Positions 1 to 8,483 of a stretch of 64,000 nt of DNA are shown one piece after another; the stretch's first letter is position 1; the number at the start of each line of letters is the position of its first letter. Origin of the DNA: an uncultured Litoreibacter sp. (GTDB lineage Bacteria; Pseudomonadota; Alphaproteobacteria; Rhodobacterales; Rhodobacteraceae); the NCBI GenBank assembly GCA_947492995.1, contig CANLOU010000001.1, positions 753,001 through 817,000 of the forward strand. Direction: 5' to 3'. Below the pieces are notes generated by a model. It ran no database searches. It was not told the DNA's origin and saw nothing but the letters and a program-made list of their open reading frames with translations. The position numbers were made by a program, and so were the translations under genes.

Positions 1-114
1 CGCGGTCTCAACCGGCTCTTCCGTCTGCGCCAAAGCAGGTGCGGCAAGCCCCGTTGCAGCGGCACCGATCAGAAAGCCACGGCGGTCGAACAGGTTTTTC
101 GGATTCTTGTTCAT
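1..114 (-). CDS. Tat-exported protein, N-terminal 38 residues only (truncated by window)
   Basis: An ATG at 114 on the minus strand opens a frame that runs off the left edge. The visible residues show a twin-arginine signal: a basic start, FDRRGFLIG, a hydrophobic stretch and an ALAQ cleavage site near residue 30. The mature part starts acidic (TEEPVETA). The product is therefore probably folded before export to the periplasm. The mature domain lies outside the window, so no family can be assigned. A short divergent gap separates it from the CAP-domain lipoprotein gene. Seen: start, signal and frame. Inferred: Tat export. Confidence 0.7.
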   Translation of the reverse strand, partial: MNKNPKNLFDRRGFLIGAAATGLAAPALAQTEEPVETA

Positions 115-270
115 GATCTTAAGCCCCACAATTTGTCTACCAGCCTTTTATGGCGTTTTAGTCGCAGTCGCAAACCAAACAATCTCGTGATCGGCTAATT
201 TTTACTGGCCCGTTTGCGCCCCCCTGCGGAACGGGCTAAGGAGAATCGGAAACTTAAGGGTGGCTCACAC

Positions 271-780
271 ATGGCACGGATCGTTCTTCTTCTCATAGCA
301 GCAGCGTTTGCTTTGGCAGCTTGCGAACCAGCAGGCCCCTCCATTGGGCCAGACGGTCGCCCGCTCCCACAAATCTACCGGATTGGTGCAAACGATACTG
401 CGAAAATTCAGTTCCGCGTACTGGACTCGATCAACGCCCTGCGAGCCGCATCAAGCCAGCCCCCGCTTGAGCTAAACAGCCAGCTGAACGCTGCGGCTGC
501 AACACATGCACGCGACATGTCGGTACAGAACCGTCCTTGGCACTTTGGATCTGACGGGTCTTCACCCCTGGATCGGGTTGCCCGCGCCGGATATCCGGGT
601 CAGCTGGTCGGAGAAAATATCTCCGAGACATATGAAAACGAGACGGCAACATTGGCCGCATGGATGGATTTGCCGGACACCCGAGACGTCATATTGTCGC
701 CTCGCGCCAGGAACCTTGGCTTTTCATGGTTTCAGGAAAAGAATGGCAAGATCTGGTGGACGCTCGTTACTGGCAGCTAG
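271..780 (+). CDS. CAP-domain (SCP/PR1, YkwD-like) lipoprotein
   Basis: This 169-aa protein begins with a lipoprotein signal whose lipobox LAAC puts the modified Cys at residue 18. The rest resembles the bacterial CAP/SCP fold: a helix around FRVLDSINALRA, a repeated His (about H79 and H91), GENI near residue 114, and a WW-containing C-terminal strand. The role of bacterial CAP proteins is poorly defined; cell-wall or envelope roles have been proposed. I chose the ATG at 271 because it starts the signal peptide and has AAGGG upstream; an earlier in-frame start at 214 would place a hydrophilic stretch before the signal. It converges on the L,D-transpeptidase gene with only 7 bp between them. 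Confidence 0.8.
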   Translation: MARIVLLLIAAAFALAACEPAGPSIGPDGRPLPQIYRIGANDTAKIQFRVLDSINALRAASSQPPLELNSQLNAAAATHARDMSVQNRPWHFGSDGSSPLDRVARAGYPGQLVGENISETYENETATLAAWMDLPDTRDVILSPRARNLGFSWFQEKNGKIWWTLVTGS

Positions 781-787
781 TCGCGCG

Positions 788-1288
788 CTACGGGTAAATG
801 TCCACGACAGTCCCGTTCTTCACCATCGCATAGATTTGGCGCATCTCGCGGTTGCTGACTGCGATGCATCCCGCTGTCCAATCAGGACCACGTTTCCCAG
901 CAATGTTGGGTTGGCCATGAAAGAAAATGTCGCCACCTGGTGGTTTTCCAAGGGCGCGCGCCTCCGCCCGATCCTGTGCATTGGGGTAGTTGATCCCGAG
1001 TGACAGGTAAAAGGAGCTGTTGGGGTTGCGACGATCAATGAAGTATCGGCCCTCGGGCGTGCGTCCGTCCCCTTCGAATTGTTTGTCGCCAACGGCGCCA
1101 AACCCCAGATCTATCTTGTAAGTCTTCAAAATTCTTTTGCCATGATACAAATGCATGACGCGCTTGTCTTTGAAGACCTCAACCCGCGTCACCTGCGGGC
1201 CATTGTAATTTATGAATTTGTTTTGCGCGCACGCGGACAAGAACAAAAGCGCAGCCAGCACAGCCCCACGTAAAATAACCGATTTCAT
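788..1288 (-). CDS. L,D-transpeptidase (YkuD domain) lipoprotein
   Basis: A 166-aa exported protein with lipobox FLSAC (Cys20) followed by a compact YkuD domain. Catalytic signatures are visible: FFHG with His124 and the nucleophile motif TAGCIAVSNREM with Cys141. Enzymes of this family form 3-3 peptidoglycan cross-links or attach proteins to peptidoglycan in the periplasm; the specific reaction cannot be read from sequence. The first residue was set at 1288, where the signal peptide begins; 70 further codons upstream are open but look non-coding. The usual SxGCxR motif is TAGCIAV here, so the Arg after the Cys is replaced, as in several small alphaproteobacterial homologues. Confidence 0.88.
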   Translation of the reverse strand: MKSVILRGAVLAALLFLSACAQNKFINYNGPQVTRVEVFKDKRVMHLYHGKRILKTYKIDLGFGAVGDKQFEGDGRTPEGRYFIDRRNPNSSFYLSLGINYPNAQDRAEARALGKPPGGDIFFHGQPNIAGKRGPDWTAGCIAVSNREMRQIYAMVKNGTVVDIYP

Positions 1289-1370
1289 AAACACAACCGT
1301 CCCGTTTTTTTTGTTTTGCATAACGCAAAAGAGGCCGCACGGGAATCTTAGAATTTTTGGCGCGTTAGAC

Positions 1371-2249
1371 CTAACGGTTTTGTGAACCAACTTCTTCGTC
1401 AAGCAAAGCCTGTAGACCAGTTCTGTAGTCGGGGTAGAGCAGTTTGACGCCAAGCTCTTCTTTGATGAGGTTGTTTCGTACTTTTTTGGACTCGGCATAA
1501 AAACTACGGGCCATCGCCGTCATCTCAGCGGTTTCAAAGTCCACCGCAGGGGGAACGGGCAGCTGAAGCAGTTTGGCGGCATAGGCGATCACGTCTTCAG
1601 GCGGCGCAGGATCGTCGTCGCACATGTTGTAAACCGCTCCGGGTCGAGGAGCCTTGATAGAGGCAAACAGTATCTGTGCGATGTCTTCGACGTGAATACG
1701 ACTGAATACCTGCCCTTTTTTGATAATCCTGCGTGCCGTGCCGTTGCGCACCTTTGCGAAAGGTCCCCGACCCGGGCCATAAATGCCCGCCAGCCGAAAG
1801 ATGTGTAGCGGCAGCCCCGCGTCAGCTGCGAGGTCTTGCCAAGCCGCTTCCGCGTCGACCCTAAGTTGTCCACGCTTCGTGCTTGGGGAAAGAGGCGTTT
1901 GCTCGTCCACCCATCCACCGTCATGATCCCCGTAAACGCCGGTCGTAGAAAGATATCCTAGCCACTTGAGGTGAGGCGCAATCGCTGCGATCTGATCCCG
2001 AAACTCGGCCAAGACCGGATCACCGTCTTCAGACGGCCCGGCGGAAACCAAAATATGAGAAGCGGTGGCCATCGCCTCTGTCGGGGCGGTGCCTGGCCAA
2101 ATCACGGGCGTAACGCCTGCGTCTCTGAGCAGCTGGGCTTTTTCTTCACTTCGGGTTGTTCCGGTAATCTTCCATCCGGCCGGCAGAAGCAAATTTGAAA
2201 GCGCATTTGCCGAATAGCCATGACCAAAGCTGAGCAAGTGATTTTTCAT
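1371..2249 (-). CDS. SDR-superfamily NAD(P)-dependent epimerase/dehydratase-like protein (YeeZ type)
   Basis: This 292-aa cytoplasmic protein starts with a Rossmann dinucleotide motif, [10 protein letters not shown] (residues 8-17), which replaces the more common GATGxxG. An extended-SDR core follows, with [12 protein letters not shown] containing the S/T and Y of the active-site region and [12 protein letters not shown]. This arrangement matches the YeeZ/YbjT-like branch of NAD-dependent epimerases, whose substrate is generally unknown. The start at 2249 overlaps the queG stop in an ATGA, so it is the third gene of a GST-queG-SDR operon and probably translationally coupled. Family is secure; substrate is not. 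Confidence 0.82.
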   Translation of the reverse strand: MKNHLLSFGHGYSANALSNLLLPAGWKITGTTRSEEKAQLLRDAGVTPVIWPGTAPTEAMATASHILVSAGPSEDGDPVLAEFRDQIAAIAPHLKWLGYLSTTGVYGDHDGGWVDEQTPLSPSTKRGQLRVDAEAAWQDLAADAGLPLHIFRLAGIYGPGRGPFAKVRNGTARRIIKKGQVFSRIHVEDIAQILFASIKAPRPGAVYNMCDDDPAPPEDVIAYAAKLLQLPVPPAVDFETAEMTAMARSFYAESKKVRNNLIKEELGVKLLYPDYRTGLQALLDEEVGSQNR

Positions 2250-3274
2250 ACAAGCCTCAGTGCGGCCCATCGAGCCGCGTCAGCCACGGATTCATCGGCA
2301 TCATCAACAAGGTCCTGCGCCACTTTCTTGAGCGCGCCAGATTGAGAGTTGCCAATCGCATATAGTACATTTCTTACAAATCTATTTCGGCCGATCCGCT
2401 TGATCGGGGAGCCACTAAACCGTGCGCGGAAGGCGGCATCATCAAGGGCCGCCAAGTCGGCCAGGTCAGGTAGAACAAGATCTTCGCGCGCGGCGTAGCG
2501 TACTTCCTTCGCATCCTGCGCAAATTTGTTCCAAGGGCAAACGGCCAGACAGTCATCGCAACCATAGATGCGATTTCCCATCTTTGACCGCAATTCTTCG
2601 TCCACAGGCCCATGATGTTCGATTGTCAGATAAGAGATGCAACGCCGTGCATCCAGTTGGTAGGGCACAGGAAACGCATCGGTTGGGCAGACGTCCAGAC
2701 AGGCGCGGCAAGTGCCACAATTCTCGGTGCCCGCCTCATCGACTGGCAACTCAGCTGTGGTGAATATCGCACCCAAAAAGAACCAGTTCCCCAAGTCGCG
2801 CGATAACAAGTTGGTATGTTTACCCTGCCAGCCCAACCCGGCTGCTGCAGCGAGGGGCTTTTCCATTACTGGGGCCGTATCGACAAAAACCTTGATCTCT
2901 ACCTCTTCGGACTGACCAATCAGCCACCGTCCAACCCGTTTCAGCCGCTTCTTGACAAGATCATGATAGTCGCGATTGCGTGCGTATACAGATATGTTGC
3001 CTTTCGATCTGGCCTGCAAGTTTTCCATTGGATCATGGTCCGGTGTGTAGGGCTCCGCGAGCATGACAACGGACTTTGCCTCGGGCCACAGGGCCGTCGG
3101 GTCACCGCGCCACGCTTTGCGGTCTTCCATCCAAGCCATCTGCCCGTGGTGCTTGTTTGTCAGGAATGTCTCCAGGCGCGCAAGTGCATCAGGGATAGCG
3201 TCCGGGCGGCACACTCCCATCGCGGCGAAACCTTCCGCTAGCGCCTGCTCTTTCAGACGCGCCTTCAGGTTCAA
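2246..3274 (-). CDS. queG: epoxyqueuosine reductase
   Basis: A 342-aa cobalamin-dependent enzyme that reduces epoxyqueuosine to queuosine in the wobble position of tRNAs for Asp, Asn, His and Tyr. The catalytic region [13 protein letters not shown] (Asp132) is followed by [10 protein letters not shown]. Two [4Fe-4S] clusters are indicated by [12 protein letters not shown] (Cys186, 189, 192, 196), Cys212 and [11 protein letters not shown] (Cys239, 242, 246). The C-terminal part is short compared with homologues that carry full HEAT repeats. It overlaps its neighbours by 4 bp on both sides (GST upstream, SDR downstream). No other queuosine genes are in the window. Confidence 0.96.
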   Translation of the reverse strand: MNLKARLKEQALAEGFAAMGVCRPDAIPDALARLETFLTNKHHGQMAWMEDRKAWRGDPTALWPEAKSVVMLAEPYTPDHDPMENLQARSKGNISVYARNRDYHDLVKKRLKRVGRWLIGQSEEVEIKVFVDTAPVMEKPLAAAAGLGWQGKHTNLLSRDLGNWFFLGAIFTTAELPVDEAGTENCGTCRACLDVCPTDAFPVPYQLDARRCISYLTIEHHGPVDEELRSKMGNRIYGCDDCLAVCPWNKFAQDAKEVRYAAREDLVLPDLADLAALDDAAFRARFSGSPIKRIGRNRFVRNVLYAIGNSQSGALKKVAQDLVDDADESVADAARWAALRLV

Positions 3275-3936
3275 AAATCAAGGTCCGAGTAATGAGCAGG
3301 CTGCGGGAAACCCGGGACCTGATCGGCCAACAAAGCCCTGAACGCGGGGCGGGACTTGATCTTGGCGTACCAATCTTTGACGTTCGGATTACGGTTCCAG
3401 TCTACATCTCTGATGTAGTCGAGGCAGCTGAAATGCGCGGCGGCCGTGAAATCTGCAAGGCTCATCTGATCTCCGGCAAGCCATCTGCGTTGGTCCAGCA
3501 GCCAACCCATGTAATCAATGTGGTATTTGATGTTCTTGGCACCCAATTTGACATTGGTACTTTCCGGGTAGCCCTTGCCCATAATTTTCTTGTTCACGCG
3601 CTCGTACAAAAGTTTGGATGTCACATCATGATGAAACTTGTCATCAAACCAGAACACCAACCTGCGCACCTCTGCCCGGTCTTCGGGCTTTTTCGGCATC
3701 AAGGGTGGGTCGGGCAAAACCTCTTCGAGGTATTCGCAAATCGCCTGACTATCGCTGAGCGTTTGGCTATCAATCTTGAGGACTGGAACCTTGCCAGCGG
3801 GATTGCGCCGCATGAATTCCGCCGCACCTTCCCAATAGCGTTCCTCGACCAACTCGACCTCGACCTTCTTCTCGGCAAGGACAAGCCGTACCTTCCGGCA
3901 GAACGGGGACAGCGGCATATGGTAGAGGCGATTCAT
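3271..3936 (-). CDS. glutathione S-transferase family protein
   Basis: A 221-aa soluble protein with the two-domain GST layout. The N-terminal thioredoxin-like half has [11 protein letters not shown] near the start, NPAGKVPVL with the cis-Pro, and the glutathione-binding [12 protein letters not shown]. The all-helical C-terminal half contains the N-capping motif region [12 protein letters not shown]. The SPFCRK sequence offers either Ser or Cys as the thiol-stabilising residue. It is the first gene of the GST-queG-SDR operon, with its stop overlapping the queG start. Substrate cannot be inferred. Confidence 0.9.
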   Translation of the reverse strand: MNRLYHMPLSPFCRKVRLVLAEKKVEVELVEERYWEGAAEFMRRNPAGKVPVLKIDSQTLSDSQAICEYLEEVLPDPPLMPKKPEDRAEVRRLVFWFDDKFHHDVTSKLLYERVNKKIMGKGYPESTNVKLGAKNIKYHIDYMGWLLDQRRWLAGDQMSLADFTAAAHFSCLDYIRDVDWNRNPNVKDWYAKIKSRPAFRALLADQVPGFPQPAHYSDLDF

Positions 3937-3996
3937 CAGGTTAAATCCGGTCAGATCAATATCGTTGAACCGTCATCGCAATGTTAACGAGTTTTT

Positions 3997-4725
3997 TCAA
4001 CCTTCGAAACAAGCGCTGCGTCCGTCTCGGCGGATCGTCTCCGCGCCCGCATTGATCTGGCGTGCCTGCTTTTGAAGAAATGCTGTTGGACGTTTGGCGG
4101 ACCTGCCCTTGGGGTTTGGAAGCACTGCTGCAAGCGCTGCGGCTTGCCGTGCGCTTAGGTCCTTGGCATCAATCCCGAAATACCAAGGAGCAGCCGCCGC
4201 AACACCAAAGACGCCTTCGTCGAATTCGGCGATGTTCATATAGACCTCAAGAATGCGCTGTTTTGACCAGACCAATTCTACGACTGGTGTCATCGCCGCC
4301 TCTAACGCTTTGCGAACATAAGTTCGTCCATGCCAGAGAAACGTATTTTTCACAGTCTGTTGGGAAATCGTCGATGCACCGCGCCCGCCGCCTTCTTCCA
4401 GCGCGTCGCGGATCGCATCCATGTCAAAGCCCCAGTGATTACAAAAATTGGCATCTTCCGCAGCGACAATGGCACGCGGCATGTGGGGGGAAATGTCCTC
4501 AAAATCACGCCATTCCCGGCGCAGCCCATCAAGCCGCGCACTTTCCTGCACCATGTAGATCGTGGTTGGTGGGTTCACAAATGCATAGAGGACAACGGCA
4601 AGAAAAAACCCGGCGATGCAGGCCAACAGCGCACGTCCGCCCCATTTAAGCACCATAAGGGGCACTGCCCCAACCCACCAAAAGAACGACCTTTTCGGCG
4701 TTTTCTTTTTTGCTGCTTTTGCCAC
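3997..4725 (-). CDS. mtgA: monofunctional biosynthetic peptidoglycan transglycosylase
   Basis: A 242-aa GT51-family glycosyltransferase that polymerises lipid II into glycan strands at the periplasmic face of the inner membrane. A basic N-terminus (residues 1-12) precedes one membrane anchor at about 17-50. The catalytic motif AAEDANFCNHWGFD places the key Glu at residue 90, and GGRGASTISQQTVKN plus EVYMNIAEFDEGVFG are classic GT51 signatures. No transpeptidase domain follows, so it is the monofunctional form. The product is of normal length, and the gene stands alone between the GST operon and a divergent cytochrome gene. Confidence 0.96.
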   Translation of the reverse strand: MAKAAKKKTPKRSFFWWVGAVPLMVLKWGGRALLACIAGFFLAVVLYAFVNPPTTIYMVQESARLDGLRREWRDFEDISPHMPRAIVAAEDANFCNHWGFDMDAIRDALEEGGGRGASTISQQTVKNTFLWHGRTYVRKALEAAMTPVVELVWSKQRILEVYMNIAEFDEGVFGVAAAAPWYFGIDAKDLSARQAAALAAVLPNPKGRSAKRPTAFLQKQARQINAGAETIRRDGRSACFEG

Positions 4726-4826
4726 ATTCAGACCCTATCTCGAACCTCGGTCACGTCAAAGCGATCCGTCGTCTTAACGTCAAGTTCTGTGTTGACCCTG
4801 TTGAATGATGGGCACAGAGTTGAGAC

Positions 4827-5273
4827 ATGAAATCCCGTATTTGCACTCTGGTCACCCTTCTTGGTTTGGCATCAACGGCAACGTTGGCTCATACAGGGGT
4901 AAAAGACCCCCAAGTCATGGCGCGCATGAATCTGATGGTGTCCGTTGCTGAAGATATGAAAGTGCTTGGAGCAATCGCCAAAGGCCAAACTGCATTTGAC
5001 CTGAAGATTGTTACAGAGACGTCAGATAGCCTCACAAACCATGCTCGGGAAATCGAAGCGCTCTTTGAGGATCAGGCGGGCGATCCAAAGTCCGAGGCTA
5101 AGGACACCATTTGGACCGATTGGGATGGGTTCTTGAAAATAGCGACAGATATGGAAACGGCGGCTCTAGCCTTGGGTGATGTGAACACCAAGTCCGATTT
5201 TTCTACGGCATTCCGCGCGCTCGGAAAGACCTGTTCCGCCTGCCACGAAGGTTACCGCATCAACACCGACTAG
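4827..5273 (+). CDS. cytochrome c (c'/c-556 type), periplasmic
   Basis: A 148-aa protein with a Sec signal peptide (cleavage near THA or LAHT, about residue 21), then a helical domain with a single haem-binding CSACH at residues 136-140 close to the C-terminus. A C-terminal CXXCH in a four-helix-bundle-sized protein is the hallmark of cytochrome c'/c-556 (class II). Such proteins carry electrons or bind small gases in the periplasm; which one applies is not visible. Its stop codon overlaps that of the convergent I78-like gene by 2 bp. Confidence 0.88.
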   Translation: MKSRICTLVTLLGLASTATLAHTGVKDPQVMARMNLMVSVAEDMKVLGAIAKGQTAFDLKIVTETSDSLTNHAREIEALFEDQAGDPKSEAKDTIWTDWDGFLKIATDMETAALALGDVNTKSDFSTAFRALGKTCSACHEGYRINTD

Positions 5274-5551
5274 CGGCACGTCACACTGCTCACGCGACCT
5301 TGCTCGTCGATATCAATGGTCAGCCGATCCGGGCTGAAGTCCAGCGAGATGGCGTCTTGGGGCCGTAGAACCCGGGTTGCTGCTGGCAAGTCAACGCTGG
5401 CAAGCGCGGCTTCACTCCGCCCCAACAGGTTTTGAAAGTTTTCTGCCCCACAGGTCGGAACGCCATCGTAGTCGGCTGGGTCAAGACCCTGCTGCGTGAC
5501 GCCCCCGCAACCAACCAAAGTCAGCAGTATGGCAGCTGGAAACGCCTTCAT
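5270..5551 (-). CDS. I78-family peptidase-inhibitor-like lipoprotein, copy 1
   Basis: A 93-aa lipoprotein (lipobox TLVGC) with the compact I78 inhibitor layout: an N-terminal Cys, FQNLLGRS in the loop region, RVLRPQD, and a terminal RLTIDIDEQGRVSSVTCR in which the last Cys pairs with the first. Family members inhibit serine peptidases. The most divergent feature is FQNLLG in place of the FVG of its two neighbours. The start at 5551 places Met directly before the hydrophobic signal; a GTG at 5566 is an alternative. It is the last of three tandem paralogues reading in the minus direction. Confidence 0.72.
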   Translation of the reverse strand: MKAFPAAILLTLVGCGGVTQQGLDPADYDGVPTCGAENFQNLLGRSEAALASVDLPAATRVLRPQDAISLDFSPDRLTIDIDEQGRVSSVTCR

Positions 5552-5558
5552 AAGAAAG

Positions 5559-5867
5559 CTAACCACAGATCACGCGCGTGATGGTGCCGGCCTCATCGAC
5601 GTAAAAATTCACACGCGCTGCATCGTATTCCTGCGTCAGTATTGTTCCCGGCTTCACAATGCGGCTGTTGATGCCAGTTGGAATAGCGCTCGCGGCCAAC
5701 GGTTGACCAACAAAGGCTCGGTAGTTGTCCAACTTGCAAGTGTCAGGCAGCTTTTCTTCCAGCCCTGATGTGTTGACGGGTTCAAGTCCCCCGGATTCCA
5801 GGCCAGTGTCTGTAGCCGGCGCACAGCCAACCAAAAGGAACGGCAATATGTATCTGAGTTTCATCAT
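5559..5867 (-). CDS. I78-family peptidase-inhibitor-like lipoprotein, copy 2
   Basis: A 102-aa protein with a lipoprotein signal (FLLVGC) and a spacer rich in Gly, Ser and Glu before the I78-like domain. Diagnostic parts are CKLDNYRAFVGQPLAA, RIVKPGT and the terminal VNFYVDEAGTITRVICG, which match copy 3 closely and copy 1 more loosely. The two Cys at the domain ends would form the family's disulfide. It is the middle gene of the triplet, separated by short gaps from its siblings. Inhibitor activity and target peptidase are inferred from family only. Confidence 0.75.
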   Translation of the reverse strand: MMKLRYILPFLLVGCAPATDTGLESGGLEPVNTSGLEEKLPDTCKLDNYRAFVGQPLAASAIPTGINSRIVKPGTILTQEYDAARVNFYVDEAGTITRVICG

Positions 5868-5910
5868 GGTTCTTTGCTAACTTGTCATACCAAAGGGATC
5901 AAGGCAGAGC

Positions 5911-6183
5911 CTAGCCGCAGAACACGCGGGTCACGGTTCCATTGGCATCTGCCTCGATGTTCAGGCGGTTTGGGTTGTAATCTTGTGTTCGCATTTGCCC
6001 GACACGCAGCATGCGTACCGTTAGCTCCTCAGGAATGGTCAGCTCTTCCCGAGATTTGCCCACAAAGGACTGGTAGGCCGCTGCATCACACTGGGTCGCA
6101 GTCGTATCACTTACATTTGTCACTTTTGCCTCTTCCTCGCACCCGGTCAGTGCCAAGGCCATTAGGAAAACCACCGTCTTCAT
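5911..6183 (-). CDS. I78-family peptidase-inhibitor-like lipoprotein, copy 3
   Basis: A 90-aa lipoprotein (lipobox ALTGC) with the I78 hallmarks [26 protein letters not shown] and a terminal [18 protein letters not shown]. This is the copy closest to the family pattern. The start at 6183 is supported by GGAG about 8 nt upstream; a GTG at 6198 is less likely. It is the first gene of the tandem triplet and diverges from the class III ADH gene, sharing a roughly 90-bp promoter region. Confidence 0.8.
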   Translation of the reverse strand: MKTVVFLMALALTGCEEEAKVTNVSDTTATQCDAAAYQSFVGKSREELTIPEELTVRMLRVGQMRTQDYNPNRLNIEADANGTVTRVFCG

Positions 6184-6276
6184 TGCAACGCTCCGCACGC
6201 CTGTTTGGAATTGATTTCGGGACCAGTATGCAAGAAGCTGAACACAATAAACACAGAAAACGAAGGATCACCTGAT

Positions 6277-7389
6277 ATGCGCACAAAAGCCGCCGTCGCC
6301 GTAGCCGCCGGAAAGCCGCTGGAGATCATGGAGGTCAACCTTGAAGGACCCAAACATGGCGAGGTCCTTGTCGAAATGAAAGCAACCGGTATCTGCCACA
6401 CAGATGAGTTTACGCTCTCTGGTGCTGATCCAGAGGGCCTTTTCCCGGCGATCCTTGGACACGAGGGGGCTGGTGTTGTGGTTGAGATTGGCCCAGGCGT
6501 CACCTCCTTGGAGGTCGGCGATCATGTGATCCCGCTATACACACCCGAATGTCGGGAGTGCGAGTACTGCTTAAACCCAAAAACGAACCTGTGCCAAAAA
6601 ATCAGATCAACACAAGGCGCTGGCCTTATGCCGGACGGCACCTCTCGGTTCAGTATGCTCGATGGCACGCCCATCCTGCATTACATGGGCTGTTCGACCT
6701 TCGCGAACCATTCTGTCGTCCCGGAAATCGCTTTGGCGAAAGTTCGCAAAGACGCGCCATTTGATAAGATTTGCTACATCGGTTGTGGCGTCACAACGGG
6801 GATTGGCGCGGTGATTAACACCGCGAAGGTCGAAATCGGCTCCCGCGCGATTGTCTTCGGTTTGGGCGGCATTGGCTTGAACGTTGTCCAAGGACTACGC
6901 CTTGCCGGTGCTGACCAGATTGTTGGTGTGGACCTGAACGAATCTAAGGTCGAGATGGCCGAAAAATTCGGCATGACCGACTTTGTGAATCCCAACAACG
7001 TAGACGGCGATTTGGTTGCTCACCTGGTCGAACTTACCGGCGGTGGGGGTGACTACACCTTTGACGCAACAGGAAATGTGGGCGTGATGCGCACAGCGCT
7101 GGAGTCCGCGCACAAGGGCTGGGGTGAAAGCGTTATCATTGGCGTTGCGCCTGCGGGGGCCGAGATCAGCACGCGCCCATTCCAACTGGTCACTGGTCGC
7201 GTTTGGCGTGGCACCGCCTTTGGCGGCGCGTCAGGGAGAACCGACGTACCAAAGATCGTGGATTGGTATATGGACGGCAAGATCGAGATCGACCCAATGA
7301 TTACTCATACGATGGGTCTGGACGACATCAACAAGGGCTTTGACCTAATGCATGCCGGTGAATCCATTCGGTCGGTGGTGCTGTACTAG
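6277..7389 (+). CDS. S-(hydroxymethyl)glutathione dehydrogenase / class III alcohol dehydrogenase
   Basis: A 370-aa zinc MDR dehydrogenase that oxidises S-hydroxymethylglutathione (the formaldehyde-glutathione adduct) to S-formylglutathione with NAD. Catalytic zinc ligands are visible as GICHTDEF (Cys40), GHEGAG (His62) and the ICYIGCG segment. Structural zinc ligands lie at Cys92, 95, 98 and 106. [10 protein letters not shown] is the nucleotide-binding turn. Its length is normal for class III ADH (adhI/frmA/flhA type). The start at 6277 follows GAAGGA. The next step enzyme, S-formylglutathione hydrolase, is at 9535, so the two-step formaldehyde pathway is encoded here. Confidence 0.95.
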   Translation: MRTKAAVAVAAGKPLEIMEVNLEGPKHGEVLVEMKATGICHTDEFTLSGADPEGLFPAILGHEGAGVVVEIGPGVTSLEVGDHVIPLYTPECRECEYCLNPKTNLCQKIRSTQGAGLMPDGTSRFSMLDGTPILHYMGCSTFANHSVVPEIALAKVRKDAPFDKICYIGCGVTTGIGAVINTAKVEIGSRAIVFGLGGIGLNVVQGLRLAGADQIVGVDLNESKVEMAEKFGMTDFVNPNNVDGDLVAHLVELTGGGGDYTFDATGNVGVMRTALESAHKGWGESVIIGVAPAGAEISTRPFQLVTGRVWRGTAFGGASGRTDVPKIVDWYMDGKIEIDPMITHTMGLDDINKGFDLMHAGESIRSVVLY

Positions 7390-8007
7390 CTAGACGCCGT
7401 AACGGGCCAAAAACGTATCGACCGCGCCTTCAATGACGCGGTCGATGTCTTTTTGGTCGGGCGTGCTGATGATGTTGAACACCATTTTCACGAATACGTC
7501 CGCCTTTATGAGGGCTTCGAATTGTTGGGCCGCCAACCGGATGTCGTCAATTTTAAGCTCTCCACGCTCCACTGCATGGGCAAAGTACTCGCCTAGCCCA
7601 TCCTCCATAAGCTGGGGGCCGGACATGTAGAATTCTTGGCCAAGTTCAGGGAACCGGTCGGATTCAGCAACGCAGATGCGGAAGATCCGGTGCGCGAAAT
7701 CAGACGTCAGAAATTCCATCATGCTGCGCGATATTGCTGTCAGCATTTCGCGGACAGGGAGGTCTGACTGCTCAACCCGCAGGGCCCTGTCTGCCTGCTT
7801 GGCGCATTCTTCTTTTGCCACCTCGACAAACAAAACGCGTTTGTCGGGGAAGTAGCTGTAGAGCGTGGCTTTGGACACTCCAGCCTCTTTGGCGATCAGG
7901 TCGACGCTTGCGCCTTCAAAGCCTTCGGCAAGGAATACTTTGCGTGCGCCAGCGACCACTTGGTCGTATTTTCGGCCACGCTTTATTTCTGGGGCAGTGC
8001 CGTCCAA
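7390..8007 (-). CDS. TetR/AcrR-family transcriptional regulator, TTG start
   Basis: A 205-aa regulator with an N-terminal TetR helix-turn-helix (about residues 14-60: VFLAEGFEGASVDLIAKEAGVSKATLYSYFPDKRVLF) and a helical ligand/dimer domain resembling the AcrR-type C-terminal fold. The only credible start in frame is TTG at 8007; GGAG lies about 8 nt before it. Its stop abuts the class III ADH stop. A 16-bp operator-like palindrome at 8041-8056 overlaps the probable promoter, and three similar ones lie beyond the next gene, so autorepression and control of the neighbours are likely. The ligand is unknown. Confidence 0.9.
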   Translation of the reverse strand: MDGTAPEIKRGRKYDQVVAGARKVFLAEGFEGASVDLIAKEAGVSKATLYSYFPDKRVLFVEVAKEECAKQADRALRVEQSDLPVREMLTAISRSMMEFLTSDFAHRIFRICVAESDRFPELGQEFYMSGPQLMEDGLGEYFAHAVERGELKIDDIRLAAQQFEALIKADVFVKMVFNIISTPDQKDIDRVIEGAVDTFLARYGV

Positions 8008-8040
8008 GGGCCAGTCTCCATCATATTTGTTAGGCTAACT

Positions 8041-8056
8041 TAGACGGAACGGTTTA
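8041..8056. promoter_or_regulatory. TetR operator-like palindrome, site A
   Basis: A 16-bp imperfect palindrome of the form TRAACCG-N2-CGGTTYA, here read on the minus strand as TAAACCGTTCCGTCTA. It lies about 35 bp upstream of the TetR start, where a repressor would control its own gene. It shares the 13-mer AACTAAACCGTTC exactly with site B. Confidence 0.55.
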
Positions 8057-8089
8057 GTTCCAGCAAGCCTGTCGATTACTTGGCAGGTA

Positions 8090-8122
8090 AAAATGTGAAG
8101 GGGCGGGCCAACGGCCCACCCC
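8090..8122 (-). terminator. Rho-independent-like terminator after the small secreted protein gene
   Basis: A 10-bp GC-rich stem (8100-8109 with 8113-8122, one mismatch) around the loop AAC sits just downstream of the 8146-8406 stop. On the minus strand it is followed, after a few bases, by a run of five T. The interruption before the T run lowers confidence. Confidence 0.5.
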
Positions 8123-8145
8123 AAATTTAGACGCTGGTCGGAAGC

Positions 8146-8406
8146 TCAGTCGTCCAAATCAGCTTTCAGTTTCGCCAGCTCTGCGCGGCTGTAGGTTCCA
8201 CAATCTGCCGGATAAATTTTGGCTGACTTTTCAAGCGAGGTGCAGCTTTGAAGCTGGGACTGCGACGCGCGCGTTGGGACTTCGTTTTGCTCAACAAATT
8301 GAAGCGACGGCATGAATGTTGGCAGGTAAGACCCCGCCATGATCGGTGTTGCGGACATAAAAGCAGCGGTGCCCGCTGCAAGGAAAAGTGCGGTGCGGTA
8401 GGTCAT
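8146..8406 (-). CDS. small secreted protein of unknown function
   Basis: An 86-aa protein with a clear Sec signal peptide (cleavage after IMAG or ATPIMA, about residue 25). The mature part is about 60 residues with two Cys, in LQSCTS and ADCGTYS, that could form one disulfide, and ends in a charged helix (AELAKLKADLDD). I do not recognise a family. It lies between the TetR gene and an intergenic region with three operator-like sites, and has a hairpin terminator of its own, so it is probably a direct target of the TetR regulator. A ligand-responsive envelope or stress role is only a guess. Confidence 0.7.
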   Translation of the reverse strand: MTYRTALFLAAGTAAFMSATPIMAGSYLPTFMPSLQFVEQNEVPTRASQSQLQSCTSLEKSAKIYPADCGTYSRAELAKLKADLDD

Positions 8407-8423
8407 TTTTCTCTCCTAAAAAC

Positions 8424-8439
8424 TAAACCGTTCTGTTCA
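8424..8439. promoter_or_regulatory. TetR operator-like palindrome, site B
   Basis: TAAACCGTTCTGTTCA, matching the 16-bp pattern TRAACCG-N2-CGGTTYA. It lies 18 bp upstream of the small secreted protein gene (minus strand) and shares a 13-mer with site A in front of the TetR gene. Confidence 0.55.
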
Positions 8440-8450
8440 TAATTTACAGC

Positions 8451-8466
8451 TAAACCGAGTCGTTCA
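8451..8466. promoter_or_regulatory. TetR operator-like palindrome, site C
   Basis: TAAACCGAGTCGTTCA, the third copy of the 16-bp pattern, 27 bp from site B centre to centre. It lies in the divergent region between the small secreted protein gene and the AEC transporter gene. Confidence 0.5.
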
Positions 8467-8483
8467 GTTTTTCAAGCACTAAA

